A stretch of DNA of 64,000 bases from Marinilabiliales bacterium (GTDB taxonomy: Bacteria > Bacteroidota > Bacteroidia > Bacteroidales > SZUA-534), in the NCBI GenBank assembly GCA_003512955.1, contig DOTG01000038.1, positions 338,520-402,519 of the forward strand, given 5' to 3'. Both the position numbers and the translations under genes were made by a program. Positions 7,807-17,066 of this stretch are shown piece by piece (the stretch's first letter is position 1; each line of letters opens with the position of its first letter). The notes under the pieces are model-generated. The model made no database searches. It was not told the origin of the DNA and saw nothing but the letters and a program-made list of their open reading frames with translations.

Positions 7807-10170
7807 ATGAAAAAAAACTCATTTTTCGTGGCATTGTGGCTGTTATTCGCAACGGCCCATGCGCAAATTAGCCATGTAACCACCTTCGATGGTTATAGTT
7901 TTAACCAAACGCTAACAAAAGTCGTTACGGTTGATGGAACCGGATTTACCAAATTCAACCTGCCTGCTTATCCCGTGAATGCTATTCCCGGAGAACCAGA
8001 ACTGCCGGTTAAGTATGTGCGGTTAATTATCCCCCCCGATCAGGATATTGCAGAACTAACCATTAAAACCGAAGAATTAGAAACCCATTACATTTCTAAT
8101 CCGGTGTATCCCATCCAAAACCCGGCTCCCGTTGGAGAAGATTCTGAAGGTTTTGTAACCCCCAACCCCGGGATTTATAATTCTGACAACCCGTATCCTA
8201 CTGAGGTGGTAAAATTGGTAAATACCGGTTATTTTAACGGGAATACCCAAATAGCCACTTTTGCTGTTTATCCCTATCAGTATTACCCTAATAGCAAAAA
8301 AATCATTGAATATAGTTCGATAACCTTTTCATTTGAAACCGAAAAAAAGACAAAAGATGCTAACTTACCGTTAGCACCAAATAAAGACAATGTGGCATTT
8401 TATAACAGTTTATTAAAAAACATGGTTGATAATCCGGAAGATATTGGAAAATACTCAGTTGAAACAACCAAAAGTACGGCAAAAACAGGGTTGCCATATT
8501 ATGAATATGTAATTATTACATCGAGTACCTTAAGTAGTTCCTTTAACGATTTTATTGTCTGGAAAAGACTGAAGGGTATCAATATCGGGTTGGTTACTTA
8601 TCAGGATATCCGGACCAATTACCCGAGTGGTGATTTAACAAGTGGAATTAACGATATTCCGGGAAGCATCCGCCAATACTTAATGGATGCCTGGCAACAG
8701 GGTACTACCTATTGTTTGTTGGGAGGTGATATGAATACGCTACCCGGCAGGTATGGATGTGGTGAATGGGATACATGGCATTATTTTGGTGATGATGACT
8801 ATCAGGATCACATACCTACTGATTTATATTTTTCAGATCTTAATGGAGACTGGGATGTGGATAATGATATCTATATTGGAGAACCAGATGATAAACCGAC
8901 AGAACCCTACAATACAGGAGACAATGTTGATTATGAACCTGAAATATTTGTAGGTAGGTTATTATGTGCCACCTCAGTTGACATACAAACCTGGTTTCAG
9001 AAAGTAAAAAAATATGAAAATAACCCAGGTAATGGAGACTTTGGTTACTTGGGGAAAGTATTATTTACTGAGGCCGATGAAATTGGGGGTTCAACCCAAC
9101 AACAACAGATTTATTGGGAAACTCAATTTACTTTTTTGCATGAACTAAACAGTGGTAACGATCCCAATCCTACATATCCTAATGGATCGGATGTTATTAG
9201 TACAGCCAATAATTTATATGGTTTTATGAGCTGGTTTAACCATGGCGGTGCCAATTCAGTTTCAATGATGACAAGCGGTTTAAATAATTATTCTCTGTCG
9301 GTTATTTCATGTAAGGATGATTGGGATATTTTCCATAATGACCCCGACATAATTGAAAGTGGTAACGGTTTTGATAATTTAACCAATTTTAACCATCCTT
9401 CCATTGTTTATACAACAAGTTGCGATAACAATCCGTTTGATGATTTTGGTACCGATGTCGGCTATTTTAACATGGCTGAAGGGTTTACTACAAAATTCAA
9501 TGGCGGAGGTCCGGCATATTTAGGTAATTCGAGGTATGGGCTTACTGATTATGCTCCCTGTTTAATGAGTGCTTTTTTACAATCTATCCAAACCGAACCA
9601 GGTTATATTGAACCCCCATATAGTCTTCAGTTAGGAGTATCGGAAGCAATTTCTAAAGAAATCTATCCACAGCATTATGTGTGTCTTTCGCATAATTTAA
9701 TTGGGTGCCCTGAGATTCCTTTCTGGAGAAACACCCCCCAAACCATGTATTTATCGGTAGATTATACCAACAACCGAATCCGAATCTTAACGCAATCTGG
9801 AAGCCCATTATGTTATGCAAAAGTGTCATTTAATTATGGCGGCACCTATTATTTTGAAGAAACCGATTATTATGGCTATGCCAATGCCCCTTACGACTTA
9901 ACCGAAGCCCACGAGGTGGGAGCAAGTTACCCGGGTTACCTGCCCGTTTATACACAGCATGTTACCAATTACCCTTATTGGTCAGAAGCCAACCCCATCC
10001 GTGGTAACGTATTTGTAGAAAGTGGTAAATCAATAACCATGGTGGGAAACCTTACCATTCCGAAATATTCAAAATTAATAATTGAAGATAATGCCACTGT
10101 TACTTTGTATAGCACATTTATATTAAACTTAGAGGGTGATATTGAACTACGGGTACTAATTCAAAACTAA
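7807..10170 (+). CDS. gingipain-like C25 cysteine peptidase, N-terminal part of a frameshifted gene
   Basis: This is an exported cysteine peptidase of family C25. The 787-residue frame starts with the signal peptide MKKNSFFVALWLLFATAHAQ. A propeptide-like region follows (about residues 20-220, with GEPELPVKYVRLIIPPDQ), then the peptidase domain from about residue 228 (YYEYVIITSSTL) to 640. The expected catalytic dyad is present: His479 in WFNHGG and Cys539 in YTTSCDN. The last residues before the stop (GDIELRVLIQN) are out of register. Moving one base at about 10147 restores a long continuation in another frame (TGTNSKLIIQGTLNIKNN and onward to 12155). The intact protein would therefore be about 1,450 residues ending in a T9SS sorting domain. 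As sequenced, the product keeps its catalytic domain but loses the secretion signal. It is either a true mutation or a sequencing error. Confidence 0.85.
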   Translation: MKKNSFFVALWLLFATAHAQISHVTTFDGYSFNQTLTKVVTVDGTGFTKFNLPAYPVNAIPGEPELPVKYVRLIIPPDQDIAELTIKTEELETHYISNPVYPIQNPAPVGEDSEGFVTPNPGIYNSDNPYPTEVVKLVNTGYFNGNTQIATFAVYPYQYYPNSKKIIEYSSITFSFETEKKTKDANLPLAPNKDNVAFYNSLLKNMVDNPEDIGKYSVETTKSTAKTGLPYYEYVIITSSTLSSSFNDFIVWKRLKGINIGLVTYQDIRTNYPSGDLTSGINDIPGSIRQYLMDAWQQGTTYCLLGGDMNTLPGRYGCGEWDTWHYFGDDDYQDHIPTDLYFSDLNGDWDVDNDIYIGEPDDKPTEPYNTGDNVDYEPEIFVGRLLCATSVDIQTWFQKVKKYENNPGNGDFGYLGKVLFTEADEIGGSTQQQQIYWETQFTFLHELNSGNDPNPTYPNGSDVISTANNLYGFMSWFNHGGANSVSMMTSGLNNYSLSVISCKDDWDIFHNDPDIIESGNGFDNLTNFNHPSIVYTTSCDNNPFDDFGTDVGYFNMAEGFTTKFNGGGPAYLGNSRYGLTDYAPCLMSAFLQSIQTEPGYIEPPYSLQLGVSEAISKEIYPQHYVCLSHNLIGCPEIPFWRNTPQTMYLSVDYTNNRIRILTQSGSPLCYAKVSFNYGGTYYFEETDYYGYANAPYDLTEAHEVGASYPGYLPVYTQHVTNYPYWSEANPIRGNVFVESGKSITMVGNLTIPKYSKLIIEDNATVTLYSTFILNLEGDIELRVLIQN

Positions 10171-10304
10171 TCATTCAAGGGACATTAAATATTAAGAATA
10201 ACTCAACCATATCTGGCCAGGGGTATGTTCAACTATCAGGAGCAACTGTAAATGCAGAAACGGGTTCCTCCTTAACCTTTACCGGAGTTGGTACCACAAC
10301 TAAA

Positions 10305-12155
10305 ATGGTTGAAGTAAATACAGCAGTAACCTTCTCCCCGAACCTCACTTCAGTTTCATTCTCGAACGGGAAAATGGTGATGAACAACAGCACCTCTCGC
10401 TTAAAATTCGATGGCCCGACTTCTACCGTTGCATTTAACAATGTTTTGGTAACATCAGCCACAGGCAGCTATTTAGGGAATCTGGGTATTACTATTTATA
10501 ACGTGCCAAACATTACCGCGCAAAATAGTATCTTCGAATACAATAAGTATGGCTTATACCTCATGCGCACCAGTAACCACCCAAGGGCCATTATCGATAA
10601 TTGTACCTTTAGTAATTGTTATGATGGTTTATTGGTTTACAATAGCGGTGCAACCATTACAAACAGCGATTTTTTGAACAACAGTGATATGGGAATCTAT
10701 TGTTTATCCATGGATCAAACAAGTGCCTGCTATAATGTTACAAGCTCAACAAACACCAATTACGGGTTGTACTACGAAGGCTCCTCTACATCAAGTTATT
10801 CAATGGATTATTGCAGTGTGTCAACCAATAGCAATGGTATTTACACCCAGGGGCCTTTAACTGCCGATATTAGCTGTTCATCGTCCGTAAATAACACCAA
10901 TTATGGGATTAAAGCCTATAATAATTCAAACCTTGTTATGCAGGGATGTGATTTTCACGGCAATAAAATAGCAATCCAGGGTGATGGTTCATCCTATGGA
11001 AATTATGACAATTATTTTACCCTTAACAACGGGTACAACGATTTGCGTGATAACGGAACCACAGGTTCCTGGTGCATTTATGGTCGGTTTTGGGCTTTTG
11101 GAACTTATCCTTTAACTGTTGCAGCCAATAATAACCGATGGAAAACCAGTGGTGGATCTCCTGTAATTAACGCCGATTACCAGGTTTATGCTGAATATGA
11201 TTTCCCGCTTACCATTACCGACAACTCACCAGAAAGCACATATTCACCTTGTAACGTACCCGAATCTTTAGTTGAAGGTTCAGAAGGCTATTCTGATGCA
11301 GGTGTTTATATGGAAGTTACCACCTCTTTGGGTACACAACCGTTAAACGAAGCCGTTGAAACTATTTTGAATGAAAATGAAAAAACAGGTACCGTTTATA
11401 ATGACAATACCCGGTTTGAGTTGTTATCGGAAGTACTCAATAACAGCTTCAAAAAACCCAATGTCAATGAAAAGTGGTATATCCATTATGCGTATAAGGA
11501 ATTTAAAAAATTGACAGGTAGCATTAAATATGATACAAAAAACATCGAAAAAGCCTTAAAAGCCATCCGGAAAATCAATAAAGATTACCAGAAGTTCGAA
11601 GACAAAAAAATTGATTTTGGTTGTATTGTTGATGAAGCCCTTTTGCTGGATTATTCAGGAAACTTTGACGAAGCTATATCTTTATTACAGGCTTCACAAT
11701 CGTTATTAAACAACGATGATGCCATCTATTTCGATGAGTTGATCTGTAAAATAAATTTGAACAAAAAGGTTAACGATGGTGCAATTGATGAAGACATTGT
11801 TGAAGCGTATAACGAATGCTCCTGTTCAAAAGATTCAGAAAAATCGGGGAGTATAAACGGTACCGGCAACGGACAACATGCCCAAACAGGAACCATCCTT
11901 TCTGTTGACGGTATTTCGTTAAGCGTGGTGCCGCACCCGGTTACCGGCACTTCCGAAATCCGGGTAACCGGGCTGGCCGAAACCGCCACCCTGACTGTTT
12001 ATAACAGCCTGGGTGCCGTGGTAATCCGGCGTGAAGTTACCAGTGAAAGCACAACAATGAAAATCACCCGCAACGAGTTAAAACCGGGCATATACCTGGT
12101 TAACCTGAACCAAAACGGTGCCCCCGTCCAGACTCTGAAAATGGTGGTGCAATAA
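10305..12155 (+). CDS. beta-helix plus T9SS sorting domain, C-terminal part of the frameshifted C25 peptidase
   Basis: The frame is open from 10146 without any signal peptide; the first ATG is at 10305, which begins in the middle of a domain (KMVEVNTAVTFSPNL). This shows it is the displaced second half of the upstream peptidase gene. Residues 1-330 form right-handed parallel beta-helix repeats (AQNSIFEYNKYGLYL, IDNCTFSNCYDGLLVYNSG, ITNSDFLNNSDMGIYCLS). Residues about 340-520 are a helical linker with EAISLLQASQSLL. The C-terminal 75 residues are a type A sorting domain (SVVPHPVTGTSEIRV, AVVIRREVTSE, KPGIYLVNLNQNG, TLKMVVQ). Such helix modules usually bind or shield carbohydrate or protein at the cell surface. 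A strong terminator follows at 12228. If translated alone it would stay in the cytoplasm and probably be non-functional. Confidence 0.75.
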   Translation: MVEVNTAVTFSPNLTSVSFSNGKMVMNNSTSRLKFDGPTSTVAFNNVLVTSATGSYLGNLGITIYNVPNITAQNSIFEYNKYGLYLMRTSNHPRAIIDNCTFSNCYDGLLVYNSGATITNSDFLNNSDMGIYCLSMDQTSACYNVTSSTNTNYGLYYEGSSTSSYSMDYCSVSTNSNGIYTQGPLTADISCSSSVNNTNYGIKAYNNSNLVMQGCDFHGNKIAIQGDGSSYGNYDNYFTLNNGYNDLRDNGTTGSWCIYGRFWAFGTYPLTVAANNNRWKTSGGSPVINADYQVYAEYDFPLTITDNSPESTYSPCNVPESLVEGSEGYSDAGVYMEVTTSLGTQPLNEAVETILNENEKTGTVYNDNTRFELLSEVLNNSFKKPNVNEKWYIHYAYKEFKKLTGSIKYDTKNIEKALKAIRKINKDYQKFEDKKIDFGCIVDEALLLDYSGNFDEAISLLQASQSLLNNDDAIYFDELICKINLNKKVNDGAIDEDIVEAYNECSCSKDSEKSGSINGTGNGQHAQTGTILSVDGISLSVVPHPVTGTSEIRVTGLAETATLTVYNSLGAVVIRREVTSESTTMKITRNELKPGIYLVNLNQNGAPVQTLKMVVQ

Positions 12156-12174
12156 CCGAGAACCTGAGTTTTTT

Positions 12175-12208
12175 AATCACCGGATGACTTGGAGTCACCC
12201 GGTGACTT
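12175..12208. repeat. tandem quasi-palindromic repeat units
   Basis: Two units of the same repeat family lie back to back: AATCACCGGATGACTT (12175-12190) and AGTCACCCGGTGACTT (12193-12208). Each is an AGTCAC / GTGACT-type quasi-palindrome. They sit 20 bases after the stop codon of the peptidase gene and just before its terminator. Confidence 0.6.
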
Positions 12209-12227
12209 TATTGCTAAACACAAACAG

Positions 12228-12255
12228 CCCCGGCAAGTTGCCGGGGTTATTTTCT
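12228..12255 (+). terminator. rho-independent terminator of the C25 peptidase gene
   Basis: The stem CCCCGGC (12228-12234) pairs with GCCGGGG (12240-12246) around a five-base loop, and is followed by TTATTTTCT. It ends transcription 73 bases after the stop codon at 12155. Bases 12256-12488 beyond it show no gene or clear signal. Confidence 0.8.
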
Positions 12256-12488
12256 ATCATTCAACGAAAAAAAGTCATCGGTTTAAGAATTGGGAAATGA
12301 AAATGCAGAAACGTAAATAAAATTGCCGAAAGAAAAAATGGCAGCGGGGTGGGGGATTTTGTTAGCCTCCATAGAAAAAATTTTAGTGGCTTAGGAATAA
12401 ATTGTATCACCGGGTGAAAAGATTTTACCGGCCCAGAGAATGTAATAAACACCTTAGGCAGGACCAGAACAATCCAAATAGTACCCTA

Positions 12489-12565
12489 TTTCCGCGAGTC
12501 ACGGGGTGGCTTGTTGTGAGTCACCCCGTGACTTTCAACATTTTCCGGCAGGCTCGTGGATTTTA
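12489..12565. repeat. paired quasi-palindromic intergenic repeat, copy 2
   Basis: This is nearly the same as the 6345 copy but with a shorter spacer. AGTCACGGGGTGGCTT (12497-12512) and AGTCACCCCGTGACTT (12519-12534) are flanked by TTTCCGCG on the left. To the right come TTTCAACATTTTCCGGCAG (the 6345 copy reads ACA where this one reads GCA) and GCTCGTGGATTTTAGG. The change of CGCGG to CGTGG in the outer arm shows the two copies have diverged. Confidence 0.75.
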
Positions 12566-12607
12566 GGTATTACCTAATATCTGCAACAGGAAAGCTAAAA
12601 GCTTGGT

Positions 12608-12636
12608 AGTCACCGGATGACTCGCGGATTCAAGGT
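12608..12636. repeat. single quasi-palindromic repeat unit
   Basis: AGTCACCGGATGACT (12608-12622) is followed by CGCGGATTCAAGGT, the shared tail of this repeat family. It is one half-element. The remainder to 12783 holds nothing recognisable. Confidence 0.55.
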
Positions 12637-12783
12637 GTTAAATGGAATGTTAGAAAATTGGAAAAATAGGGAGAAAGGTATTTGGATAAAACCCTATCTG
12701 CCATTTTTCCAATACCCCGGTTTTTCTTAAAAAGAAATTGATAGAAACAGAATATCAGCGCGTTAACCCGGATTGTACTCGCG

Positions 12784-13521
12784 TTAGTTTGTAAGTGAAG
12801 GAGCCGTAATCTCGACATGAATATCATCAACAATAAAATTTCCTTGCATCTTCAAAAAGAGTTTACTTATTGTAATCACATCCTTCTGGCAGTAATCGGC
12901 AATCTTTGGTAAATCGCCCTCTTCCCAATAGATTTTATTCACCTGGCTGCCGTCGAACTGGTTTTTTGGCGAAGGGATATTAAAAATGGCAGCCAGTAAA
13001 TCAAGCGATGTATAGTGCTTGATATCACCGAATTTCCACAATTCCATGGTGTCAATGTGGTTCACTTCCCAAGGTTTCTTGCCTGCAATGTCTAAAATTC
13101 GGGGAAGTTTGACTTCATTCACCAGCATGCGGCGCGATATGTACGGAAAATCGAATTCTTTACCATTGTGCGCGCAAAGCAAATGACGGTCGCGGTTGAA
13201 ATGGTTATTGAGCAAAAAAGCAAAATTCTCCAACAAGTGCTTTTCATCGTGTCCGTAAAACGATTTTATCCTTAATACCCGTTGATTATTCTGCCCTACA
13301 ATAAATCCCACCGAGATGCAAATAATTTTACCAAACTCAGCCCAGATGGCCGCCTTTTCATAAAGTTCTTCGGCGGTTTTTTCTTCTTTCTCGATGTACC
13401 AACGCATTTTTTTTGCCCACAGGTCTTTAAACCGATCGTCCAAATCGGAATAAAACTGGCTTTGAGCCGCCGTTTCAATGTCTAAAAAAAGAATGTTTTC
13501 CTCTTTGATTTTTTCGAGCAT
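12784..13521 (-). CDS. 3'-5' exonuclease, PolB-exonuclease-like (DnaQ fold)
   Basis: This is a stand-alone DEDD-type 3'-5' exonuclease of 245 residues. The three exonuclease motifs are visible: ExoI FLDIETAAQ near residue 12, ExoII AHNGKEFDFPYISRRM near residue 118, and ExoIII DYCQKDVITISKLFL near residue 209, with the YxxxD spacing of the DEDDy group. The protein resembles the family described as related to the exonuclease domain of family B DNA polymerases, which is encoded as a separate gene in many Bacteroidota. No polymerase domain is present. The probable role is nucleic-acid trimming or repair in the cytoplasm. It lies two bases downstream of uridine kinase on the same strand, so the two are cotranscribed; a functional link is not obvious. 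Confidence 0.85.
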   Translation of the reverse strand: MLEKIKEENILFLDIETAAQSQFYSDLDDRFKDLWAKKMRWYIEKEEKTAEELYEKAAIWAEFGKIICISVGFIVGQNNQRVLRIKSFYGHDEKHLLENFAFLLNNHFNRDRHLLCAHNGKEFDFPYISRRMLVNEVKLPRILDIAGKKPWEVNHIDTMELWKFGDIKHYTSLDLLAAIFNIPSPKNQFDGSQVNKIYWEEGDLPKIADYCQKDVITISKLFLKMQGNFIVDDIHVEITAPSLTN

Positions 13522-13523
13522 AC

Positions 13524-14141
13524 TCAGTTTTCTTTTTCGAGGTTCATTTTCACAATCGAGGTCAAAATATCGATCGCCACCTTATTGTGACCCCCTTGAG
13601 GGACGATCAAATCAGCATACCGTTTGGTTGGTTCAATAAATTGCAGGTGCATGGGTTTTACCGATTGGTGGTACCGTTCAAGAACCACGTCCACGGTCCG
13701 GCCCCGTTCTATAATGTCGCGGTTAATAACCCGGATCAGCCTATCATCGGCATCGGCCGAAACAAATACTTTAATATCAAACAAATCGCGGAGTTTTTGA
13801 TGCCCCAGTATCAGAATCCCCTCAACAATAATCACTTTCCTTGGTTCAATGGTATTGGTTTGGTCAGAACGGGTACATGTCAGGTAACTATAAACGGGTT
13901 CTTCTACCGGAACCCCCGATTTAAGCTTTGCCACGTGGTCGGTCAGCAAATCGAATTCAATGGCATCGGGATGATCAAAATTGATCTTTTGGCGCTCCTC
14001 CAATGGCAAATGCCCACTGTCTTTATAATAAGAATCCTGCGTTACCAATGCTACCTCGTTTGCATTCAAGCTCCCCATTATTTTTTTTACCACCGTAGTT
14101 TTACCTGAGCCGGTACCTCCTGCAATTCCTATGACCAACAT
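13524..14141 (-). CDS. udk: uridine kinase
   Basis: This cytoplasmic enzyme phosphorylates uridine and cytidine with ATP or GTP in pyrimidine salvage. The 205-residue product begins MLVIGIAGGTGSGKTTVVKK, where GGTGSGKTT is the Walker A loop. Further hallmarks are TQDSYYKD, NFDHPDAIEFDLL, the substrate lid region, and EGILIL before the Walker B aspartate region. IKVFVSADADDRLIRVINRD matches the conserved helix after that. Length and start agree with the family. It is the first gene of a two-gene unit with the exonuclease, and no well-spaced promoter was found in the 200 bases upstream. Function is assigned with high confidence. Confidence 0.95.
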   Translation of the reverse strand: MLVIGIAGGTGSGKTTVVKKIMGSLNANEVALVTQDSYYKDSGHLPLEERQKINFDHPDAIEFDLLTDHVAKLKSGVPVEEPVYSYLTCTRSDQTNTIEPRKVIIVEGILILGHQKLRDLFDIKVFVSADADDRLIRVINRDIIERGRTVDVVLERYHQSVKPMHLQFIEPTKRYADLIVPQGGHNKVAIDILTSIVKMNLEKEN

Positions 14142-14337
14142 TGTTTCAACGAGATTTATTTTGTTTGATTTCTTCGGCCAAGATACGATTTTTCAGCCCA
14201 AAAAAAATAACAAAAAGGAGGAAATGATTCACAGACAGAAATCCAGAATCACAAAAGCCGGTAAAAATTGTTGATGGAAAATCCCCTTTTAAATTTGGGT
14301 ATGTTTTTTACATTTGCTCCAAATTAAATTCACTTAC

Positions 14338-15354
14338 ATGAATAGTTTATACCCGCTCAAGTTTAAACCCATCCTGAAAAACAAGATATGGGGAGGATCG
14401 CGATTAAAAACGGTGTTGAATAAAAATGCCGACGACCATAATAAAGTGGGCGAAAGCTGGGAGGTTTCATCGGTAGAAGGTGAGCTGTCGGTGGTTGCCA
14501 ATGGCTTTTTGGCCGAAAACAATATTGAAGAATTGATTGAAATTTACATGGGCGATTTGGTGGGCGAATCGGTGTATGAACGGTTTGGTACCCAATTCCC
14601 CCTTTTAATCAAGTTCATTGATGCCAACGATTATTTGTCCATCCAGGTACATCCCAATGATGAATTGGCCGCCGAAAGGCACGGTTCGTCCGGAAAAACC
14701 GAGATGTGGTATATTATTGATGCGGTAAAAGATGCCGAATTGATTGTTGGGTTCAATCAACAAATGGATAAAACCAAATACCTGAGCTATTTTGGGTCGG
14801 GCCGCTTGCGCGATATTGTCAACTTTGAAAAGGTACAACCCGGTGATGTTTTTTTTATGCCAGCCGGCCGTATCCACGCCACAGGGCCTGGAATTTTATT
14901 TGCTGAGATTCAGCAGACCTCCGACATTACCTACCGCATTTACGATTGGGACCGCCTGGGGGATGATGGCAAGCCTAGAGAATTGCATACAGAACTGGCG
15001 GTGGATGCCATTGACTATGAATTCCACAATTCGTTTAAAACAGCATACCAAGTACTGAAAAACAAGAGCAGCGAAATAGTTAAATGCCCCTATTTCACCA
15101 CGAACTTTTTAAATTTTGACAAACCTTTAGAACTAGAGTATCATTGGCTCGATTCGTTTGTGATTTATATGGCTATGGAAGGAAGTGCAACCATCCGGTT
15201 TGATGCGGATGAAACACCTGTAAAAATTAGCAAAGGGGAAACGGTTTTAATACCTGCTGATTTGAAAGAAATCAGGCTTATCCCGGAAACAGAGAATGTA
15301 AAGATTCTTGAAGTGTATATTGAAGAAGAAGGCTCTATTCTAAATAAAGGTTGA
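14338..15354 (+). CDS. manA: mannose-6-phosphate isomerase, class I
   Basis: This zinc enzyme interconverts fructose-6-phosphate and mannose-6-phosphate, feeding GDP-mannose and surface polysaccharide synthesis. I begin at the ATG at 14338 (MNSLYPLKFKPILKNKIWGG), since the TTG at 14314 gives an unlikely extension. The cupin metal site is seen in LLIKFIDANDYLSIQVHPND (Gln-Val-His), SGKTEMWYIID (Glu), and FFMPAGRIHATGPG (His). The enzyme has the 338-residue length of the short Bacteroidota/Firmicutes ManA. A C-terminal small beta domain (GSATIRFDADETPVKISKGE) completes the fold. The -7-like sequence TACATTTG at 14309 lies upstream. It is convergent with lpdA, separated by an inverted-repeat block and a strong bidirectional terminator. 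Confidence 0.93.
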   Translation: MNSLYPLKFKPILKNKIWGGSRLKTVLNKNADDHNKVGESWEVSSVEGELSVVANGFLAENNIEELIEIYMGDLVGESVYERFGTQFPLLIKFIDANDYLSIQVHPNDELAAERHGSSGKTEMWYIIDAVKDAELIVGFNQQMDKTKYLSYFGSGRLRDIVNFEKVQPGDVFFMPAGRIHATGPGILFAEIQQTSDITYRIYDWDRLGDDGKPRELHTELAVDAIDYEFHNSFKTAYQVLKNKSSEIVKCPYFTTNFLNFDKPLELEYHWLDSFVIYMAMEGSATIRFDADETPVKISKGETVLIPADLKEIRLIPETENVKILEVYIEEEGSILNKG

Positions 15355-15403
15355 TAGTTTTGAAAATAAGGTAATAAGGTTATTATCATTAGTTTAAAAT
15401 ATC

Positions 15404-15481
15404 CTACTAAGGTTAATTTTTAAAAAATAAGGTTTTAAAACCACCATGAAAACCTTATTTCGATTTTTTCAACCTTAGTAG
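15404..15481. repeat. long imperfect inverted repeat between manA and lpdA
   Basis: CTACTAAGGTT (15404-15414) pairs with AACCTTAGTAG (15471-15481), and AATAAGGTTTT (15426-15436) with AAAACCTTATT (15449-15459), giving two perfect 11-bp stems separated by an internal bulge. Further AATAAGGTT copies flank the block at 15366, 15375 and 15483. It resembles a miniature palindromic element. The rest of 15355-15674 holds only the terminator at 15612. Confidence 0.6.
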
Positions 15482-15611
15482 AAATAAGGTTCTCATCAGT
15501 TAACAACCTTATTAGTGGTAGGTTTTGTAAAGTAATCACATTTTTAGACCAGGTTAATTCTAATAATCACACGCTAATTAGAAAAGAGCCAAGAAGAATA
15601 ATGGATGACCT

Positions 15612-15659
15612 AAAATAGAAATCCCATGAACGGACAAACCATCATGGGATTTCTATTTT
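15612..15659. terminator. bidirectional terminator between manA and lpdA
   Basis: An 18-bp perfect stem, AAAATAGAAATCCCATGA (15612-15629) with TCATGGGATTTCTATTTT (15642-15659), encloses a 12-base loop. It lies between two convergent genes and has T-rich 3' sides on both strands, so it can end transcription from either direction. Confidence 0.8.
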
Positions 15660-15674
15660 GAGTTATTCCTGTTT

Positions 15675-17066
15675 TTAAATATGAATCACCTCGCCATAAG
15701 CAGCAGCGGCAGCCTCCATAATGGCTTCGCTCATGGTTGGGTGCGGATGAATGGCTTTTATCAGCTCATGGCCTGTAGTTTCAAGTTTTTTAGCTACCAC
15801 CAATTCGGCAATCATCTCGGTTACATTGGCTCCAATCAGATGCGCACCTAAAAGTTCCCCATACTTCTCATCAAAAATAAGCTTCACAAAACCATCTTTA
15901 GCCCCGGCAGCGCTGGCTTTTCCTGATGCGGTAAATGGGAATTTCCCTACTTTAATTTGGTAACCGGCCTCCTTGGCAGCTTTTTCGGTCATACCCACCG
16001 AACCAATCTCAGGGGTTGTATAGGTACATCCGGGAATATTGCTGTAGTCCACGGGGTGGGCATCCAAACCGGCAATTTTCTCAACGCAGGTAATCCCCTC
16101 TGCCGAAGCCACGTGGGCCAGTGCCGGGCCATGAACAATATCACCAATGGCGTAAACCCCTTCCACGTTGGTACGGTAAAAACCGTCCACTTTTACTTTT
16201 CCTTTTTCCACGGCTACTCCCATTTCTTCCAGCCCAATACCTTCAATATTTGGAGTAATCCCCACTGCGGAAAGCACCACATCGGCTTCCAATTGCTCCT
16301 CTCCTTTTTTGGTTTTAACAAATACTTTGCAGGTTTTTCCGGAAATATCCACCTTTTCAACCGAAGAGGCTGTCATTACATTGATGCCAATCTTTTTAAA
16401 AGAACGCTCCAACTGTTTCGATACTTCTTCATCCTCGTTGGGTACAACATTGGGCAGAAATTCTACCAAGGTAACTTTGGTTCCAATGGTGGCATAAAAA
16501 TAGGCAAATTCGCTGCCGATGGCCCCTGAACCCACAACCACCATACTCTCGGGTTGTTTATCAAGTGTGAGGGCCTTGCGGTAACCAATGATTTTTTTAC
16601 CGTCCTGAGGCAGATTGGGTAATTCTTTGGAACGTGCCCCGGTAGCCAGAATAATATGCCTGGCAGTAACCTCGCTCTTTTTACCGTCGGCATTGGTAAC
16701 CTCCACCGTATTTTTTGCTTTGAGTTTTCCAAACCCCTGGATCACCTCAATTTTGTTCTTTTTAAACAAAAATTGGATTCCTTTGCTCATGCCATCGGCT
16801 ACGCCACGGCTGCGTTCTACCATTTTGGTAAAATCGGGTTTGGCATCTCCTGAAAGAGCAATGCCATAATCGGCGGCATGTTTCATATATTCAAAAACCT
16901 GCGCACTTTTAAGCAAACTTTTGGTAGGAATGCAACCCCAGTTTAAACAAATACCACCTAATTCGGCACGTTCAACAACGGCTGTTTTTAAACCCAATTG
17001 CGAAGCCCTGATAGCGGCAACATATCCGCCAGGCCCGCTCCCTATAATCAATACATCAAAATTCAT
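15675..17066 (-). CDS. lpdA: dihydrolipoyl dehydrogenase
   Basis: This flavoprotein reoxidises dihydrolipoamide in 2-oxoacid dehydrogenase complexes or the glycine cleavage system. The 463-residue product has the FAD-binding motif LIIGSGPGGYVAAIRASQLG at residue 6. The redox-active disulfide is in GGICLNWGCIPTKSLLKSA, and the NAD-binding motif is VVGSGAIGSEFAYFYATIG. YAIGDIVHGPALAHVASAEG is the second FAD contact, and the C-terminal active-site pair is HPHPTMSE. All catalytic residues are intact and the length is standard. No E1 or E2 component gene is near, so the partner complex lies elsewhere. The gene is monocistronic by layout: 265 bases without a gene precede the next reading frame upstream, and a terminator follows. 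Confidence 0.96.
   Translation of the reverse strand: MNFDVLIIGSGPGGYVAAIRASQLGLKTAVVERAELGGICLNWGCIPTKSLLKSAQVFEYMKHAADYGIALSGDAKPDFTKMVERSRGVADGMSKGIQFLFKKNKIEVIQGFGKLKAKNTVEVTNADGKKSEVTARHIILATGARSKELPNLPQDGKKIIGYRKALTLDKQPESMVVVGSGAIGSEFAYFYATIGTKVTLVEFLPNVVPNEDEEVSKQLERSFKKIGINVMTASSVEKVDISGKTCKVFVKTKKGEEQLEADVVLSAVGITPNIEGIGLEEMGVAVEKGKVKVDGFYRTNVEGVYAIGDIVHGPALAHVASAEGITCVEKIAGLDAHPVDYSNIPGCTYTTPEIGSVGMTEKAAKEAGYQIKVGKFPFTASGKASAAGAKDGFVKLIFDEKYGELLGAHLIGANVTEMIAELVVAKKLETTGHELIKAIHPHPTMSEAIMEAAAAAYGEVIHI

Noticed and set aside
12261..12833. Short minus-strand frames in the repeat-rich gap
   Set aside because: They are under 70 codons, have no start context and cover repeat units and low-complexity sequence.
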